A stretch of 64,000 nucleotides of DNA from assembly GCF_000719975.1 (NCBI RefSeq), contig NZ_JOIJ01000001.1, positions 62,001-126,000 of the forward strand. Direction: 5' to 3'. Source of the stretch: Prauserella rugosa. GTDB taxonomy: Bacteria > Actinomycetota > Actinomycetes > Mycobacteriales > Pseudonocardiaceae. Within the stretch, counting starts at the first letter, position 1, and every line of letters starts with the position of its first letter. The notes beneath the pieces are model-generated. The model did no database searches. It was not told where the DNA came from and saw only the letters and a program-made list of their open reading frames with translations. Below, piece after piece: positions 8,967 through 17,090 of the stretch. The position numbers and the translations under genes were made by a program.

Positions 8967-9812
8967 ATGCGTCACGGCATCGTGCTGTTCACCAGCGACC
9001 GCGGCATCCCGCCCGCCACCGCCGCCCGGCTGGCCGAGGAGGCTGGGTTCACCTCGTTCTACGTCCCCGAGCACACGCACATCCCGATCCGCCGCGACGC
9101 CGCCCATCCGACGACCGGCGACGCGTCCCTGCCCGACGACCGCTACCTGCGCACGCTCGACCCGTGGGTGGCGCTCGCGACGGCAGCGGCGGTGACCTCG
9201 CACATCCGGCTGGGCACCGCGGTGGCCCTGCCGGTGGAACACGATCCCATCGCGCTCGCCAAGACGATCGCCTCGCTCGACCACCTCTCCGGCGGGCGCG
9301 TCACCCTCGGCGTGGGCTTCGGCTGGAACACCGACGAACTCGCCGACCACGGCGTGCCGCCCGCGAAACGGCGGACCGTGCTGCGCGAGTACGTCGAGGC
9401 GATGCGCACCCTGTGGACACAGGACGAGGCCGCCTACGACGGGGAGTTCGTGCGCTTCGGCCCGAGCTGGGCCTGGCCGAAACCGATCGATGCCGACGTC
9501 CCGGTCCTGGTGGGCGCCGCGGGCACCGACCGGACGTTCGACTGGATCGCCCGCAGCGGCCAGGGCTGGATCACCACGCCGACCGAGGACGACATCGAGG
9601 CCAAGGTGGCGGGCCTGCACCGAGCGTGGCAGGCGGCGGGGCGATCCGGCGTGCCGCAGGTCGTCGCGCTGGCCGGCAAACCGAACCTGGAACAGCTCGA
9701 CGAGTGGTCGGCCGCGGGCGTCACCGAGACCCTGTTCGGCCTGCCCGATCGAGGCGAACCGGAGGTCGCCGACTACCTGCATCGTCTCGCCGAGACGCTG
9801 TCCCGGCGCTGA
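8967..9812 (+). CDS. F420-dependent LLM-class oxidoreductase
   Basis: This 281-residue protein belongs to the luciferase-like monooxygenase superfamily, in the branch that uses coenzyme F420 in actinomycetes. Typical features are GIVLFTSDRGIPP at the N-terminus, FYVPEHTHIP near residue 31, the central LGTAVALPVEHDPIALAKTI and SGGRVTLGVGFGWN near residue 110. Its substrate is unknown. It is a single gene with a strong stem-loop terminator after it. F420 use is inferred from family branch only; FMN use is possible. Confidence 0.82.
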   Translation: MRHGIVLFTSDRGIPPATAARLAEEAGFTSFYVPEHTHIPIRRDAAHPTTGDASLPDDRYLRTLDPWVALATAAAVTSHIRLGTAVALPVEHDPIALAKTIASLDHLSGGRVTLGVGFGWNTDELADHGVPPAKRRTVLREYVEAMRTLWTQDEAAYDGEFVRFGPSWAWPKPIDADVPVLVGAAGTDRTFDWIARSGQGWITTPTEDDIEAKVAGLHRAWQAAGRSGVPQVVALAGKPNLEQLDEWSAAGVTETLFGLPDRGEPEVADYLHRLAETLSRR

Positions 9813-9880
9813 CGGCGGCCGGTTTTCGAACCCGCGCGAGGGGTATTCCTCATATCCGGTGGGTTGTGGCCACCGGAGAA

Positions 9881-9912
9881 GAGGCCCGCCGCCGTCGGGG
9901 GCGGCGGGCCTC
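9881..9912. terminator. Strong convergent terminator hairpin
   Basis: GAGGCCCGCCGCC at 9881-9893 pairs perfectly with 9900-9912 around a six-base loop, giving a 13-bp GC-rich stem. It lies between the converging luciferase-like gene and the monooxygenase-fold gene. No long T-tract follows, as is common in high-GC actinomycetes. Confidence 0.8.
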
Positions 9913-9943
9913 CTGACTGCCCGGCTCCGCCGGGACCGGGTGA

Positions 9944-10267
9944 CTACTTCACCGCCATCTCGCCCAGTTCCGACCAGTCGTCCTGGTCGACCGTGGTGTT
10001 GACGACCCGCGGAGTCTCCTGCAGGTAGGGCGGCAACGTCTGCTGGGCGGCCTTGAAGTGGGCCGAGTTGACGTGCTCGCCACCCGCGTCACCGTCCCGG
10101 AACGCCTCGACCAGCACGTACTCGTTGGGGTCGTCGAGGCTGCGCGACCACTCGAACCACAGGCAGCCCGGTTCGGCCCTGGTCGCGTGCGTGAACGCCT
10201 TCGCGATCTCGGGCCAGCGGTCGGCGTGTTCGGGCTTCACGCGGAACTTCGCGGTAATGAAGATCAT
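9944..10267 (-). CDS. Antibiotic biosynthesis monooxygenase (ABM) fold protein
   Basis: This 107-residue protein has the dimeric alpha/beta ABM fold, with the start MIFITAKFRVKPEHADRW, the central EPGCLWFEWSRSLDDPNEYV and the VNSAHFKAA helix. Members include cofactor-free oxygenases such as quinol monooxygenases, and also many uncharacterised proteins. It is the fourth gene of the amidohydrolase operon, 15 bases after the alcohol dehydrogenase. An AGGAGGAAG-like site precedes the ATG. A role in oxidising or detoxifying a small carbonyl product of the operon is possible but is not shown by the sequence. Confidence 0.8.
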   Translation of the reverse strand: MIFITAKFRVKPEHADRWPEIAKAFTHATRAEPGCLWFEWSRSLDDPNEYVLVEAFRDGDAGGEHVNSAHFKAAQQTLPPYLQETPRVVNTTVDQDDWSELGEMAVK

Positions 10268-10282
10268 TCGCTTCCTCCTGGA

Positions 10283-11308
10283 TCAGGGCGTGAGGATGGC
10301 ACGGCCGCGGACCCGGCCGGCCTCCAGGTCGTCGATCGCGTCCTGGAACCGTTCCAGCGGGTACTTGCTGGTGTGCAACCGCACCTTGCCTTGTGCGGCC
10401 AGTGTCATCAACTCGCACAGATCGTTGTAGGAGCCGACGAGGTTGCCGATGAAGTTGATCTCCGTCGAGATGATGTCGATCGTCGGCACGTCGATGTTCT
10501 CCCCGTAGCCGACGACGTGATAGTCGCCCGCTCGGCGCAGCATCCGCACTCCCTCCGAGGTCGCACCGCCCTCGCCCACGAAATCGACGACCACCTCGGC
10601 GCCGTGGCCGCCCGTGAGGTCGAGGACCTGCTCGACGTGCGTGCCGTCGGCGACGACGCCGTGGTCGGCGCCGATCGTCAGGGCGAGTTTCACCGCATCG
10701 GAGTTGCGGTCCACGACGATCAGCTCCGCGGCGGTCAACGCCTTGAGCGCCTGGATCCCGATGTGACCGAGCCCGCCCGCGCCGATGACCAGACACCGGT
10801 CGCCGGGCCGCAACCTGCGGGAGGCCTTCGCCGCGGCGTGGTAGGCGGTCAGCCCGGCATCGGCCAGCGCCGCCACGTCGGCGGGTTCGAGCGCCTCGTC
10901 GATGCGCACCACGCTGCGCGCCGACGTCTTCAGGTATTCCGCGTAGCCGCCGTGGGTGTCGATACCGGGGAACAGGCTCTGCTCGCAGTGCACGTCGTCA
11001 CCGAACCGGCACGCCCGGCACAGCCCGCACGTGACCAGTGGATGCACGATCACCTTGTCACCCTCGGCCACGTTCGTGACCGCACCGCCCACCGCGTGCA
11101 CCCAGCCCGCGTTCTCGTGCCCGATCGTGTAAGGCAACGTGACCCCGGACTTCTCGGCCCACTGCCCCTCGAGGATGTGGATGTCGGTGCGGCACACCCC
11201 GGCGCCGCCGATCTTCACGACGACGTCGAACGGACCGGCCGGTTCGGGCGCGGGAACCTCGGTGAGCTGCAACTTCTCGTGGTAGCCGACCACCTGGATC
11301 GCCTTCAT
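10283..11308 (-). CDS. Zinc-dependent NAD alcohol dehydrogenase
   Basis: This 341-residue medium-chain dehydrogenase has the catalytic zinc ligands GVCRTD near residue 38 and GHENAG near residue 63, and the four structural-zinc cysteines in CGLCRACRFGDDVHC near residues 94-108. The nucleotide fold motif GAGGLGHIG lies near residue 178 and VDRN near 200 has the Asp that favours NAD. It would oxidise a secondary or primary alcohol. Its start overlaps the DUF59 gene stop by four bases. An equivalent dehydrogenase is found next to the amidohydrolase in actinobacterial propane monooxygenase clusters, where it is associated with 2-propanol or similar alcohols. Confidence 0.88.
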   Translation of the reverse strand: MKAIQVVGYHEKLQLTEVPAPEPAGPFDVVVKIGGAGVCRTDIHILEGQWAEKSGVTLPYTIGHENAGWVHAVGGAVTNVAEGDKVIVHPLVTCGLCRACRFGDDVHCEQSLFPGIDTHGGYAEYLKTSARSVVRIDEALEPADVAALADAGLTAYHAAAKASRRLRPGDRCLVIGAGGLGHIGIQALKALTAAELIVVDRNSDAVKLALTIGADHGVVADGTHVEQVLDLTGGHGAEVVVDFVGEGGATSEGVRMLRRAGDYHVVGYGENIDVPTIDIISTEINFIGNLVGSYNDLCELMTLAAQGKVRLHTSKYPLERFQDAIDDLEAGRVRGRAILTP

Positions 11309-12030
11309 GACACCTTCTCCTGGAATGCTCGGGGCGCCTGGTCGGCTGCCGAATCGGGATAACGGGTACGCAGCAGGCCCCGGCAGAAGTGGGCGTTGCC
11401 GTCGATCGAGACGCGCACGGACCGCGCGAGCCGCAACCGCAGCGGAACCTCCTCCGGTGGGTACGGCTCACCGGCGTCGTCGACGAGCACGGGCTCGTGC
11501 CGTCCGGTCGGCAGTCCGATCGCCTGCCGTCTGCGCACCAGCGCACGCGTGGCGTCGTCGCCGGGCAGGTCGCCGAGCACCACGGCGTGCAACTGCTCCT
11601 CGGCGAGCTCGTCGTGGGCACGCAGGTACCGGACGAGCACCCGCTCCATCGCCGCCGTGTGCGCCTTGCGCTGGAACGTGCGCCGCAGCTGCTCCAGGTC
11701 CTCGTCGGCCTCGGGACCGAACGTGCCCCGGTAACCGGCGTCGGCGGCCAGCCCGCGGTTGATCAGCTCGGAGTCGTGGTGGTCGTCGAGCAGCACCGTC
11801 ACCCGGGTGCCGAGCTCGGTGAGCACGTCCTTGGCGTCCGAGGCCATCAGGTAGGCGAAGTTGGGCGCGCAGAACGACGTCGGCAGCCTCAGGTGCACCA
11901 CCAGTTCACCGTCGACCAGGTCCATCGACCGCACGAATCCGAGGTCGGTGATCGGCTCGTCCAGCTCGGGGTCGATGACCCTGCCGAGTGCCTGCCGCGC
12001 CTTCTCCAGCAGCTCGTCGGTGGTCCTCAT
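11305..12030 (-). CDS. DUF59 (MIP18-type) iron-sulfur assembly-like protein
   Basis: This 241-residue protein has an N-terminal DUF59 domain (about residues 8-85) with IDPELDEPITDLGFV and the family cysteine in PTSFCAPNFAYL. DUF59 proteins assist maturation or loading of metal centres. The C-terminal 150 residues are not assigned to a family by me. The start at 12030 shares one base with the amidohydrolase stop, and its own stop overlaps the alcohol dehydrogenase start, so the three genes form one translationally coupled set. In propane monooxygenase clusters a homologous gene is found at this position, consistent with maturation of a metal enzyme of the pathway. Confidence 0.82.
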   Translation of the reverse strand: MRTTDELLEKARQALGRVIDPELDEPITDLGFVRSMDLVDGELVVHLRLPTSFCAPNFAYLMASDAKDVLTELGTRVTVLLDDHHDSELINRGLAADAGYRGTFGPEADEDLEQLRRTFQRKAHTAAMERVLVRYLRAHDELAEEQLHAVVLGDLPGDDATRALVRRRQAIGLPTGRHEPVLVDDAGEPYPPEEVPLRLRLARSVRVSIDGNAHFCRGLLRTRYPDSAADQAPRAFQEKVS

Positions 12031-13061
12031 CAGCCCACCGCCACGGATTCCGTCTTGCCCTCGGTGGCGTCCTCGTCGGCGGGCGGTACCGCCCACTCGG
12101 GCACGTCGAGGTCGTACATGCGGGCCGCGTTGAGCCCCAGGATCTTCCGTTTCTGCGCCGTGGTGAGCTCGCCGTACTCCGTCATGTCCTCGGGGAACTG
12201 GAAGTCGACGAACTTCTCCACGAGCCATTTCGGTGTCCAGATCGCGTAATCGCTGGAGAACTGGATGCGGTCCTCGTCGAGCCAGTACAACAGTTCGCCG
12301 ATGATCTGCGCGAAGTAGCGCGGACGGGTGTGGATGAACGGCATCGCCACGGCCAGACCCGCGTGCACGTTCGGTTCCTGCGTGGCGATCCAGCAGAAAT
12401 CCTCGAGCCTCGGCAGACCACAGTGTTCGACGACGAAGTTGAGGTCCGGGAAATCGGTGGCCACCTTGTCGACGTCGGCGACGTCGAACGCATCGCGGTC
12501 GAGCGGGCGGATCGTCGGGCCCTTGTGGATGTGAATGTTGCGGATGCCCAGTTCCTGGCACCGTTCGAGATACCGCATCGACCACGGATCGTCGAGCTTG
12601 TAACCGCGCGAATCGCCCTGCCATTCGGCGGTGTAGAGCTTGATCCCCTTGAGCCCGAACCGTTCGGCGTCGCGGGTGAGCTGGTCGAGGCCCGCCTGTT
12701 CGAACCGCGGGTCCCAGCAGTGGTTGTAGGTCAGTTTGTCCGGATGCTGCTGCGCGAGCGCGAACGCCTCCTCCGTCTGCCCGAACCCGTTGGTGTAGAA
12801 CGCGCTCAGCAACGCGGGCTGGAAGATGGCGTGGTCCACGTAGCCGTCGGTGAACAGATCGCGCATCAACCTTTCCCCGCCCTGGTAGAGGTAGTCCTCG
12901 TAGGGCCACACCTCGGATTCCGGACTGAGGTTTCGGTGGTAGTCGTAGAAGCAGTCGATGAACTGTTTCCCGTGAATGTTGCGCTGATTCTCGGGACGGG
13001 CGTCCCACAACGCGATGTGCGCATCGACGATGAAGTAGTTCTCGCCGTCCTTGGTGTACAT
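12030..13061 (-). CDS. Amidohydrolase family protein (propane-cluster type)
   Basis: This 343-residue metal-dependent hydrolase of the amidohydrolase 2 family begins MYTKDGENYFIVDAHIALWD, where DAH is the metal-binding start motif. Other expected ligands are seen in IRNIHIHKG near residue 175, NFVVEHCGLPR near 213 and FSSDYAIW near 295. Its substrate is unknown. The ATG at 13061 is preceded by an ideal GGGAGG site; an upstream start would add residues without such a site. It is the first gene of an operon with the DUF59 protein, alcohol dehydrogenase and ABM protein. The same set occurs beside prm/mim-type propane monooxygenase genes, which are absent here. Confidence 0.88.
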   Translation of the reverse strand: MYTKDGENYFIVDAHIALWDARPENQRNIHGKQFIDCFYDYHRNLSPESEVWPYEDYLYQGGERLMRDLFTDGYVDHAIFQPALLSAFYTNGFGQTEEAFALAQQHPDKLTYNHCWDPRFEQAGLDQLTRDAERFGLKGIKLYTAEWQGDSRGYKLDDPWSMRYLERCQELGIRNIHIHKGPTIRPLDRDAFDVADVDKVATDFPDLNFVVEHCGLPRLEDFCWIATQEPNVHAGLAVAMPFIHTRPRYFAQIIGELLYWLDEDRIQFSSDYAIWTPKWLVEKFVDFQFPEDMTEYGELTTAQKRKILGLNAARMYDLDVPEWAVPPADEDATEGKTESVAVG

Positions 13062-13105
13062 GAGAAATCCTCCCGTACGTGGCGTCGTTGCCCGCGTGGG
13101 GCGGA

Positions 13106-13162
13106 ACGCTACGAGCACCGAAAGGCCACCGGGAATCAGGTGAGTGTCTCACTTTGAGACAC
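13106..13162 (-). promoter_or_regulatory. Amidohydrolase operon promoter with GTGTCTCA palindrome
   Basis: GTGTCTCA at 13144-13151 and TGAGACAC at 13155-13162 form a perfect inverted repeat around CTT. A -10-like TAGCGT on the minus strand covers 13111-13106, and the amidohydrolase ATG is at 13061. The palindrome is centred about 54 bases upstream of the likely transcription start, a position typical for an activator. The adjacent divergent Fis-type activator is the obvious candidate ligand. The palindrome is seen; the regulator assignment is inferred. Confidence 0.65.
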
Positions 13163-13241
13163 CCGAACCGGTGCTTCGCGGTGCATGCTGTGGTGAACTA
13201 CCGCCCACCGGCAGCGCAGGCGACGCGTGAGGGAGGCTCGG

Positions 13242-14705
13242 ATGAATCTCGACGATCGCGCGTTTCCCGCCGATCCGCGGTCTCCGGGCCCGCGGCCCCG
13301 GCTGCGCGCATCCTGGCGGCGAAGCGCACGCTACGGCCTGACCACCGACGAGATGCGGCCCGTGTTCACAGGATCGGTCGACACCGGATCACTGCTGTAC
13401 GAATGCGGTTCGGAAGTGTTGCGGGGCCTGCAGAGCACCCTGGCGAACGAACCCGTGAGCATGATGATCACCGACGCCGACGGCCTGGTGCTCAGCAGGC
13501 TGACCGAGGACCCCGCGATCGACCGCTCGCTCGACCGGGTCCACCTCGCACCGGGTTTCTACTTCTCCGAACGCAACGTCGGCACCAACGGACTCGGCCT
13601 CGCACTGGCCGACCGGGCGCCGTCGCTGGTCCGCGCCGAGGAGCACTACTGCACCGGGCTGCGCGGATACACGTGCGCGGCCGCCCCCGTCGTCGACCCC
13701 GGCGGCGCGATCGCGGGCAGCGTGAACCTGACGACCTGGTCGGACTCGGCACCCGAACTGCTGTTGGCGCTCGCACAGTCGGCCGCGGCGAGCACGTCGG
13801 CGTTGATGCTGGCCAGGGGTGCGGGCAGAACCGCACAGCCTGCGCCGCACGGCGAGGTGTTCCGGGTGTATGCCGACCGCACCCGCTCCCCGGAGTCGGA
13901 GCTGCTGACACCGGGGTGGCGCAACGCCTTCTCCGAGGCACGGTCGGCGTTCCGCCGCGGTCTGGCCGTCGCCGTGGCGGGCGAACCCGGCACGGGCAAG
14001 ACCGCGCTCGCCTCGCTGGCACGCCGCGAACTGCGCACCGAACGGGTGCTGAGCGCCCGCCCTCCGGCGCCCGAGGACGTCGAACCCTGGCTGGAGCTCT
14101 GGGTTCCCGAGCTGGGTAAGGACAGCACCTGCGTGATCGTCTCGGGCGTCGACCGGCTTCCCGCGTGGGCCACGAGCGAACTCGCAGCCCTGTTCGGACG
14201 GGTCCGTGCCCACGACGACCTGCAGCCGTACGTGGTGACCACCGCATCCGCCGACGACCTGCCCGAGGAACTGCGTCCCCTGGTCGACGTCGTGATCGAC
14301 GTTCCGGCGCTGCGCTTCCGTCCGGACGACATCGTGCCGCTCGCCAAGCACTTCGCCGCCCAGGCCCGCGGTCGCGAGGTCGAGCTGACCCCCGCGGCCG
14401 CGCGCGCCCTGACGGCGTTCGACTGGCCGGGTAACGTCCGCCAACTCCGCCGCGTGCTGCGCGAGGCCGCGGCGAAGGCCGACCGGATCGACCTGCACCA
14501 CCTCGCGCCCGAGGTGTTCACCGGCCCCGGCCATCCGCTCAGCAGGCTGCAGGCCGTCGAGCGCGACGAGATCGTCCGCTGCCTGATCGAGCCCGGCACC
14601 ACCGTCGCGGACGCGGCGCACGAACTCGGCCTCGGCAGGGCGACGATCTACCGCAAGATCCGGCAGTACCGGATCAACGTGCCCGGCCGCACGCCCACGT
14701 CCTGA
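13242..14705 (+). CDS. GAF/AAA+/Fis-type transcriptional activator
   Basis: This 487-residue regulator has a GAF-type sensor region (about residues 60-190, with FSERNVGTNGLGLAL and YTCAAAPVVDPGG), an AAA+ domain with Walker A GEPGTGKTA near residue 248, and a C-terminal Fis-type helix-turn-helix (VADAAHELGLGRATIYRKIR). It resembles acetoin- and propane-cluster activators such as AcoR and MimR. The GAFTGA loop that contacts sigma-54 is not found, which fits actinomycetes lacking sigma-54. The ATG at 13242 has GGGAGG five bases upstream and was preferred over a GTG fifteen bases earlier. It is divergent from the amidohydrolase operon and probably controls it. Confidence 0.88.
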   Translation: MNLDDRAFPADPRSPGPRPRLRASWRRSARYGLTTDEMRPVFTGSVDTGSLLYECGSEVLRGLQSTLANEPVSMMITDADGLVLSRLTEDPAIDRSLDRVHLAPGFYFSERNVGTNGLGLALADRAPSLVRAEEHYCTGLRGYTCAAAPVVDPGGAIAGSVNLTTWSDSAPELLLALAQSAAASTSALMLARGAGRTAQPAPHGEVFRVYADRTRSPESELLTPGWRNAFSEARSAFRRGLAVAVAGEPGTGKTALASLARRELRTERVLSARPPAPEDVEPWLELWVPELGKDSTCVIVSGVDRLPAWATSELAALFGRVRAHDDLQPYVVTTASADDLPEELRPLVDVVIDVPALRFRPDDIVPLAKHFAAQARGREVELTPAAARALTAFDWPGNVRQLRRVLREAAAKADRIDLHHLAPEVFTGPGHPLSRLQAVERDEIVRCLIEPGTTVADAAHELGLGRATIYRKIRQYRINVPGRTPTS

Positions 14706-14762
14706 ACGCAGCGCTACCCGGACTGCGTGCGCAGCCCGGGCACCCTCGCGCGGGCCGGCCCG

Positions 14763-15131
14763 TCAGGCCAGGGTCTGCAGCTCCTCGTCGGTCAGCAGGC
14801 GCGAGCGAATCAGGAACCGCACCCCCTCCGGGGCTTCGAGGGAGAACCCACTGCCCCGGCCCTTCACGACGTCGATCGTGAGGTGCGTGTGCTTCCAGTA
14901 CTCGAACTGCGAACGCGACATCCACACCGGAACGGGGTCGTGCACCCCGGCGACGTCGAGGTCGCCGAGGTGCACGTCCGCTTCTCCGGTGCGGAACTCA
15001 CCGGCCGGATAGCACATCGGAGCGCTGCCGTCGCAGCATCCACCGGACTGGTGGAACATCAACGGCCCGTGCACGTCGGCCAGTCGCCGCAGCAGATCCG
15101 CCGCGGCCTCGGTGAGATCCACCCTGCTCAT
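14763..15131 (-). CDS. DUF779 protein, partner of aldehyde dehydrogenase
   Basis: This 122-residue protein matches the DUF779 family, with QSGGCCDGSAPMC near residue 42 and FEYWKHTHLTIDV near residue 86. DUF779 genes lie almost always next to ExaC/acetaldehyde-type dehydrogenase genes; their biochemical role is not established as far as I know. The start at 15131 is two bases after the aldehyde dehydrogenase stop, so the pair is co-transcribed. The cysteine cluster suggests metal or redox chemistry, but this is an inference. Confidence 0.85.
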   Translation of the reverse strand: MSRVDLTEAAADLLRRLADVHGPLMFHQSGGCCDGSAPMCYPAGEFRTGEADVHLGDLDVAGVHDPVPVWMSRSQFEYWKHTHLTIDVVKGRGSGFSLEAPEGVRFLIRSRLLTDEELQTLA

Positions 15132-15133
15132 CG

Positions 15134-16657
15134 TCAGAAGAATCCCTGCGCGTCGGGCGAGTACGACACGAGCAGGTTCTTCGTCTGCTGGTAGTGGTCG
15201 AGCATCATCCGGTGGTTCTCCCTGCCGATGCCGGACTGCTTGTACCCGCCGAAGGCGGCGTGTGCCGGGTAGGCGTGGTAGCAGTTCGTCCACACGCGAC
15301 CCGCCTGGATGTCGCGGCCTGCGCGGAAGGCGGTGTTGCCGTCCCGCGACCAGACGCCTGCGCCGAGACCGTAGAGCGTGTCGTTCGCGGTCTTGATCGC
15401 GTCGTCGTAGTCGTCGAACGAGGCCACCGACACCACCGGACCGAAGATCTCCTCCTGGAAGATCCGCATCTTGTTGTCGCCGGCGAACACGGTCGGCTTG
15501 ATGTAGTAACCACCGGACAGCTCGCCGCCGAGGTCGGCTTTCTCGCCACCGGTGAGGACCTTCGCGCCCTCCTGCTTGCCGATGTCGATGTAGGACAGGA
15601 TCTTCTCGAACTGATCGTTCGAGGCCTGGGCGCCGATCATCGTGTCGGTGTCGAGCGGGTTGCCCTGCTTGATCTGCTCAACCCGGGCCACACCGTCGGT
15701 GACGAACCGCTCGTAGATCGACGACTGCACCAGCGCACGCGACGGGCACGTGCACACCTCGCCCTGGTTGAGGGCGAACATCGCGAAGCCCTCCTGCGCC
15801 TTGTCGTAGAAGGCGTCGTTGGCGGCGGCGACATCCGAGAAGAAGATGTTCGGGCTCTTGCCGCCCAGCTCGAGCGTCACCGGGATGATGTTCTCGCTGG
15901 CGTACTGCATGATCAGCCGGCCCGTCGTGGTCTCACCGGTGAAGGCGACCTTGCGGATCCCGGGGTGCTGGGCCAGCGGCTTGCCCGCTTCGACACCGAA
16001 CCCGTTGACGATGTTCACCACGCCGGCGGGCAACAGGTCGGCGATGAACGACAGGAGGACGTGGATCGACGCGGGCGTCTGCTCCGCGGGCTTGAGCACC
16101 ACGCAGTTGCCCGCGGCCAGTGCCGGGGCCAGCTTCCACGTGGCCATGAGGATCGGGAAGTTCCACGGGATGATCTGGCCGACCACACCGAGCGGTTCGT
16201 GGAAGTGGTAGGCGACGGTGTCGGCGTCGATCTGCGAGATCGAGCCCTCCTGCGCGCGGATCGCGCCCGCGAAGTACCGGAAGTGGTCGATGGCCAGCGG
16301 GATGTCGGCGGCGAGTGTCTCGCGCACCGGCTTGCCGTTCTCCCAGCTCTCGGCCACGGCGATGGCCTCGAGGTTCGCCTCCATCCGGTCGGCGATCCTG
16401 TTCAGCAGGGTCGCACGCTCGGCAGGCGAGGTGCGGCCCCACGCGTCGGCGGCGCCGGTCGCCGCGGCAACGGCCTTGTCGATGTCCTCGGCCGTGCCCC
16501 GGGCGATCTCGGTGAACACCGCGCCCGTGACCGGCGTCGGATTCTCGAAGTACTGGCCCTTGGCAGGCGGAACGTACTCGCCGCCGATGTAGTGGTCGTA
16601 CCGCGACTCGAACGCGACGACGCTTCCTGCCTGCCCCGGTGCGGCATACGTGGTCAT
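15134..16657 (-). CDS. NAD-dependent aldehyde dehydrogenase (ExaC/AldA type)
   Basis: This 507-residue aldehyde dehydrogenase oxidises short aldehydes to acids. The NAD-binding stretch [22 protein letters not shown] lies near residue 165, the catalytic Glu in [10 protein letters not shown] near 265 and the catalytic Cys in [15 protein letters not shown] near 302. It aligns with acetaldehyde/propionaldehyde dehydrogenases of the ExaC group, and the DUF779 partner downstream supports this. The promoter has the same TGCAAC direct repeat and -10 spacing as the diol dehydratase operon 1.9 kb away. The likely job is therefore to oxidise the aldehyde made by the dehydratase. Confidence 0.92.
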   Translation of the reverse strand: MTTYAAPGQAGSVVAFESRYDHYIGGEYVPPAKGQYFENPTPVTGAVFTEIARGTAEDIDKAVAAATGAADAWGRTSPAERATLLNRIADRMEANLEAIAVAESWENGKPVRETLAADIPLAIDHFRYFAGAIRAQEGSISQIDADTVAYHFHEPLGVVGQIIPWNFPILMATWKLAPALAAGNCVVLKPAEQTPASIHVLLSFIADLLPAGVVNIVNGFGVEAGKPLAQHPGIRKVAFTGETTTGRLIMQYASENIIPVTLELGGKSPNIFFSDVAAANDAFYDKAQEGFAMFALNQGEVCTCPSRALVQSSIYERFVTDGVARVEQIKQGNPLDTDTMIGAQASNDQFEKILSYIDIGKQEGAKVLTGGEKADLGGELSGGYYIKPTVFAGDNKMRIFQEEIFGPVVSVASFDDYDDAIKTANDTLYGLGAGVWSRDGNTAFRAGRDIQAGRVWTNCYHAYPAHAAFGGYKQSGIGRENHRMMLDHYQQTKNLLVSYSPDAQGFF

Positions 16658-17090
16658 CCGATGTGAGCCTCTCTGCTCGAAGGGACATCTGCCCGAAGGG
16701 ACACTGCGTCACCTTGTGGCGGTCAACTTGTGGCGCCGGACGCTAGGTGCGGCGACGTTGCAGGCCCGTTGCAACGCGGCCACGCCACGTGGCACGCCAC
16801 CTGCTCGGCGTAAGCCCGCGCATCGAACGGTCCACTCGCAGCCGTTTCCTTGCCCTCGACCGCGAGGGCGGGGCATGCTCGGAGAACGTCCGGTCACGAC
16901 CTGCGGGTTTCACCGGACCGGCAGCACACGAGAAGACCCGGGAATCAGCGAGGCCGGAAGAGCCGGCACCAGAACGAACAGCAGAGTGAACGACCCGGAA
17001 AACCGACCCGGAAGAGCGAATCAGCAGCGAGCAGACCAGTCACCACGACCAGCCAGCAGCGCAGCCCGTCACCGTAGCCGCGGAGTGCCC
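16658..17090. other. Divergent intergenic region between aldehyde dehydrogenase and GAF regulator
   Basis: This 433-base gap contains the aldehyde dehydrogenase promoter at 16740-16773, followed by an 83-base leader on the minus strand. The remaining bases toward the regulator at 17091 hold no clear hairpin, repeat or convincing coding frame; the regulator promoter was not recognised. Confidence 0.5.
16740..16773 (-). promoter_or_regulatory. Aldehyde dehydrogenase promoter with TGCAAC direct repeat
   Basis: On the minus strand TGCAAC (16773-16768), five bases, TGCAAC (16762-16757), eleven bases and a -10-like TAGCGT (16745-16740) follow in order. The direct repeat overlaps the -35 region, as expected for an activator that replaces a good -35 box. 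The diol dehydratase promoter has the same three elements with identical spacing. GTTGCA and TGCAAC on the plus strand also make an inverted repeat with a seven-base spacer. Confidence 0.7.

Noticed and set aside
13062-13241. Sigma-54 (-12/-24) promoter next to the Fis-type activator
   Set aside because: No GG-N10-GC element with the right context was seen, and the activator lacks the GAFTGA loop.
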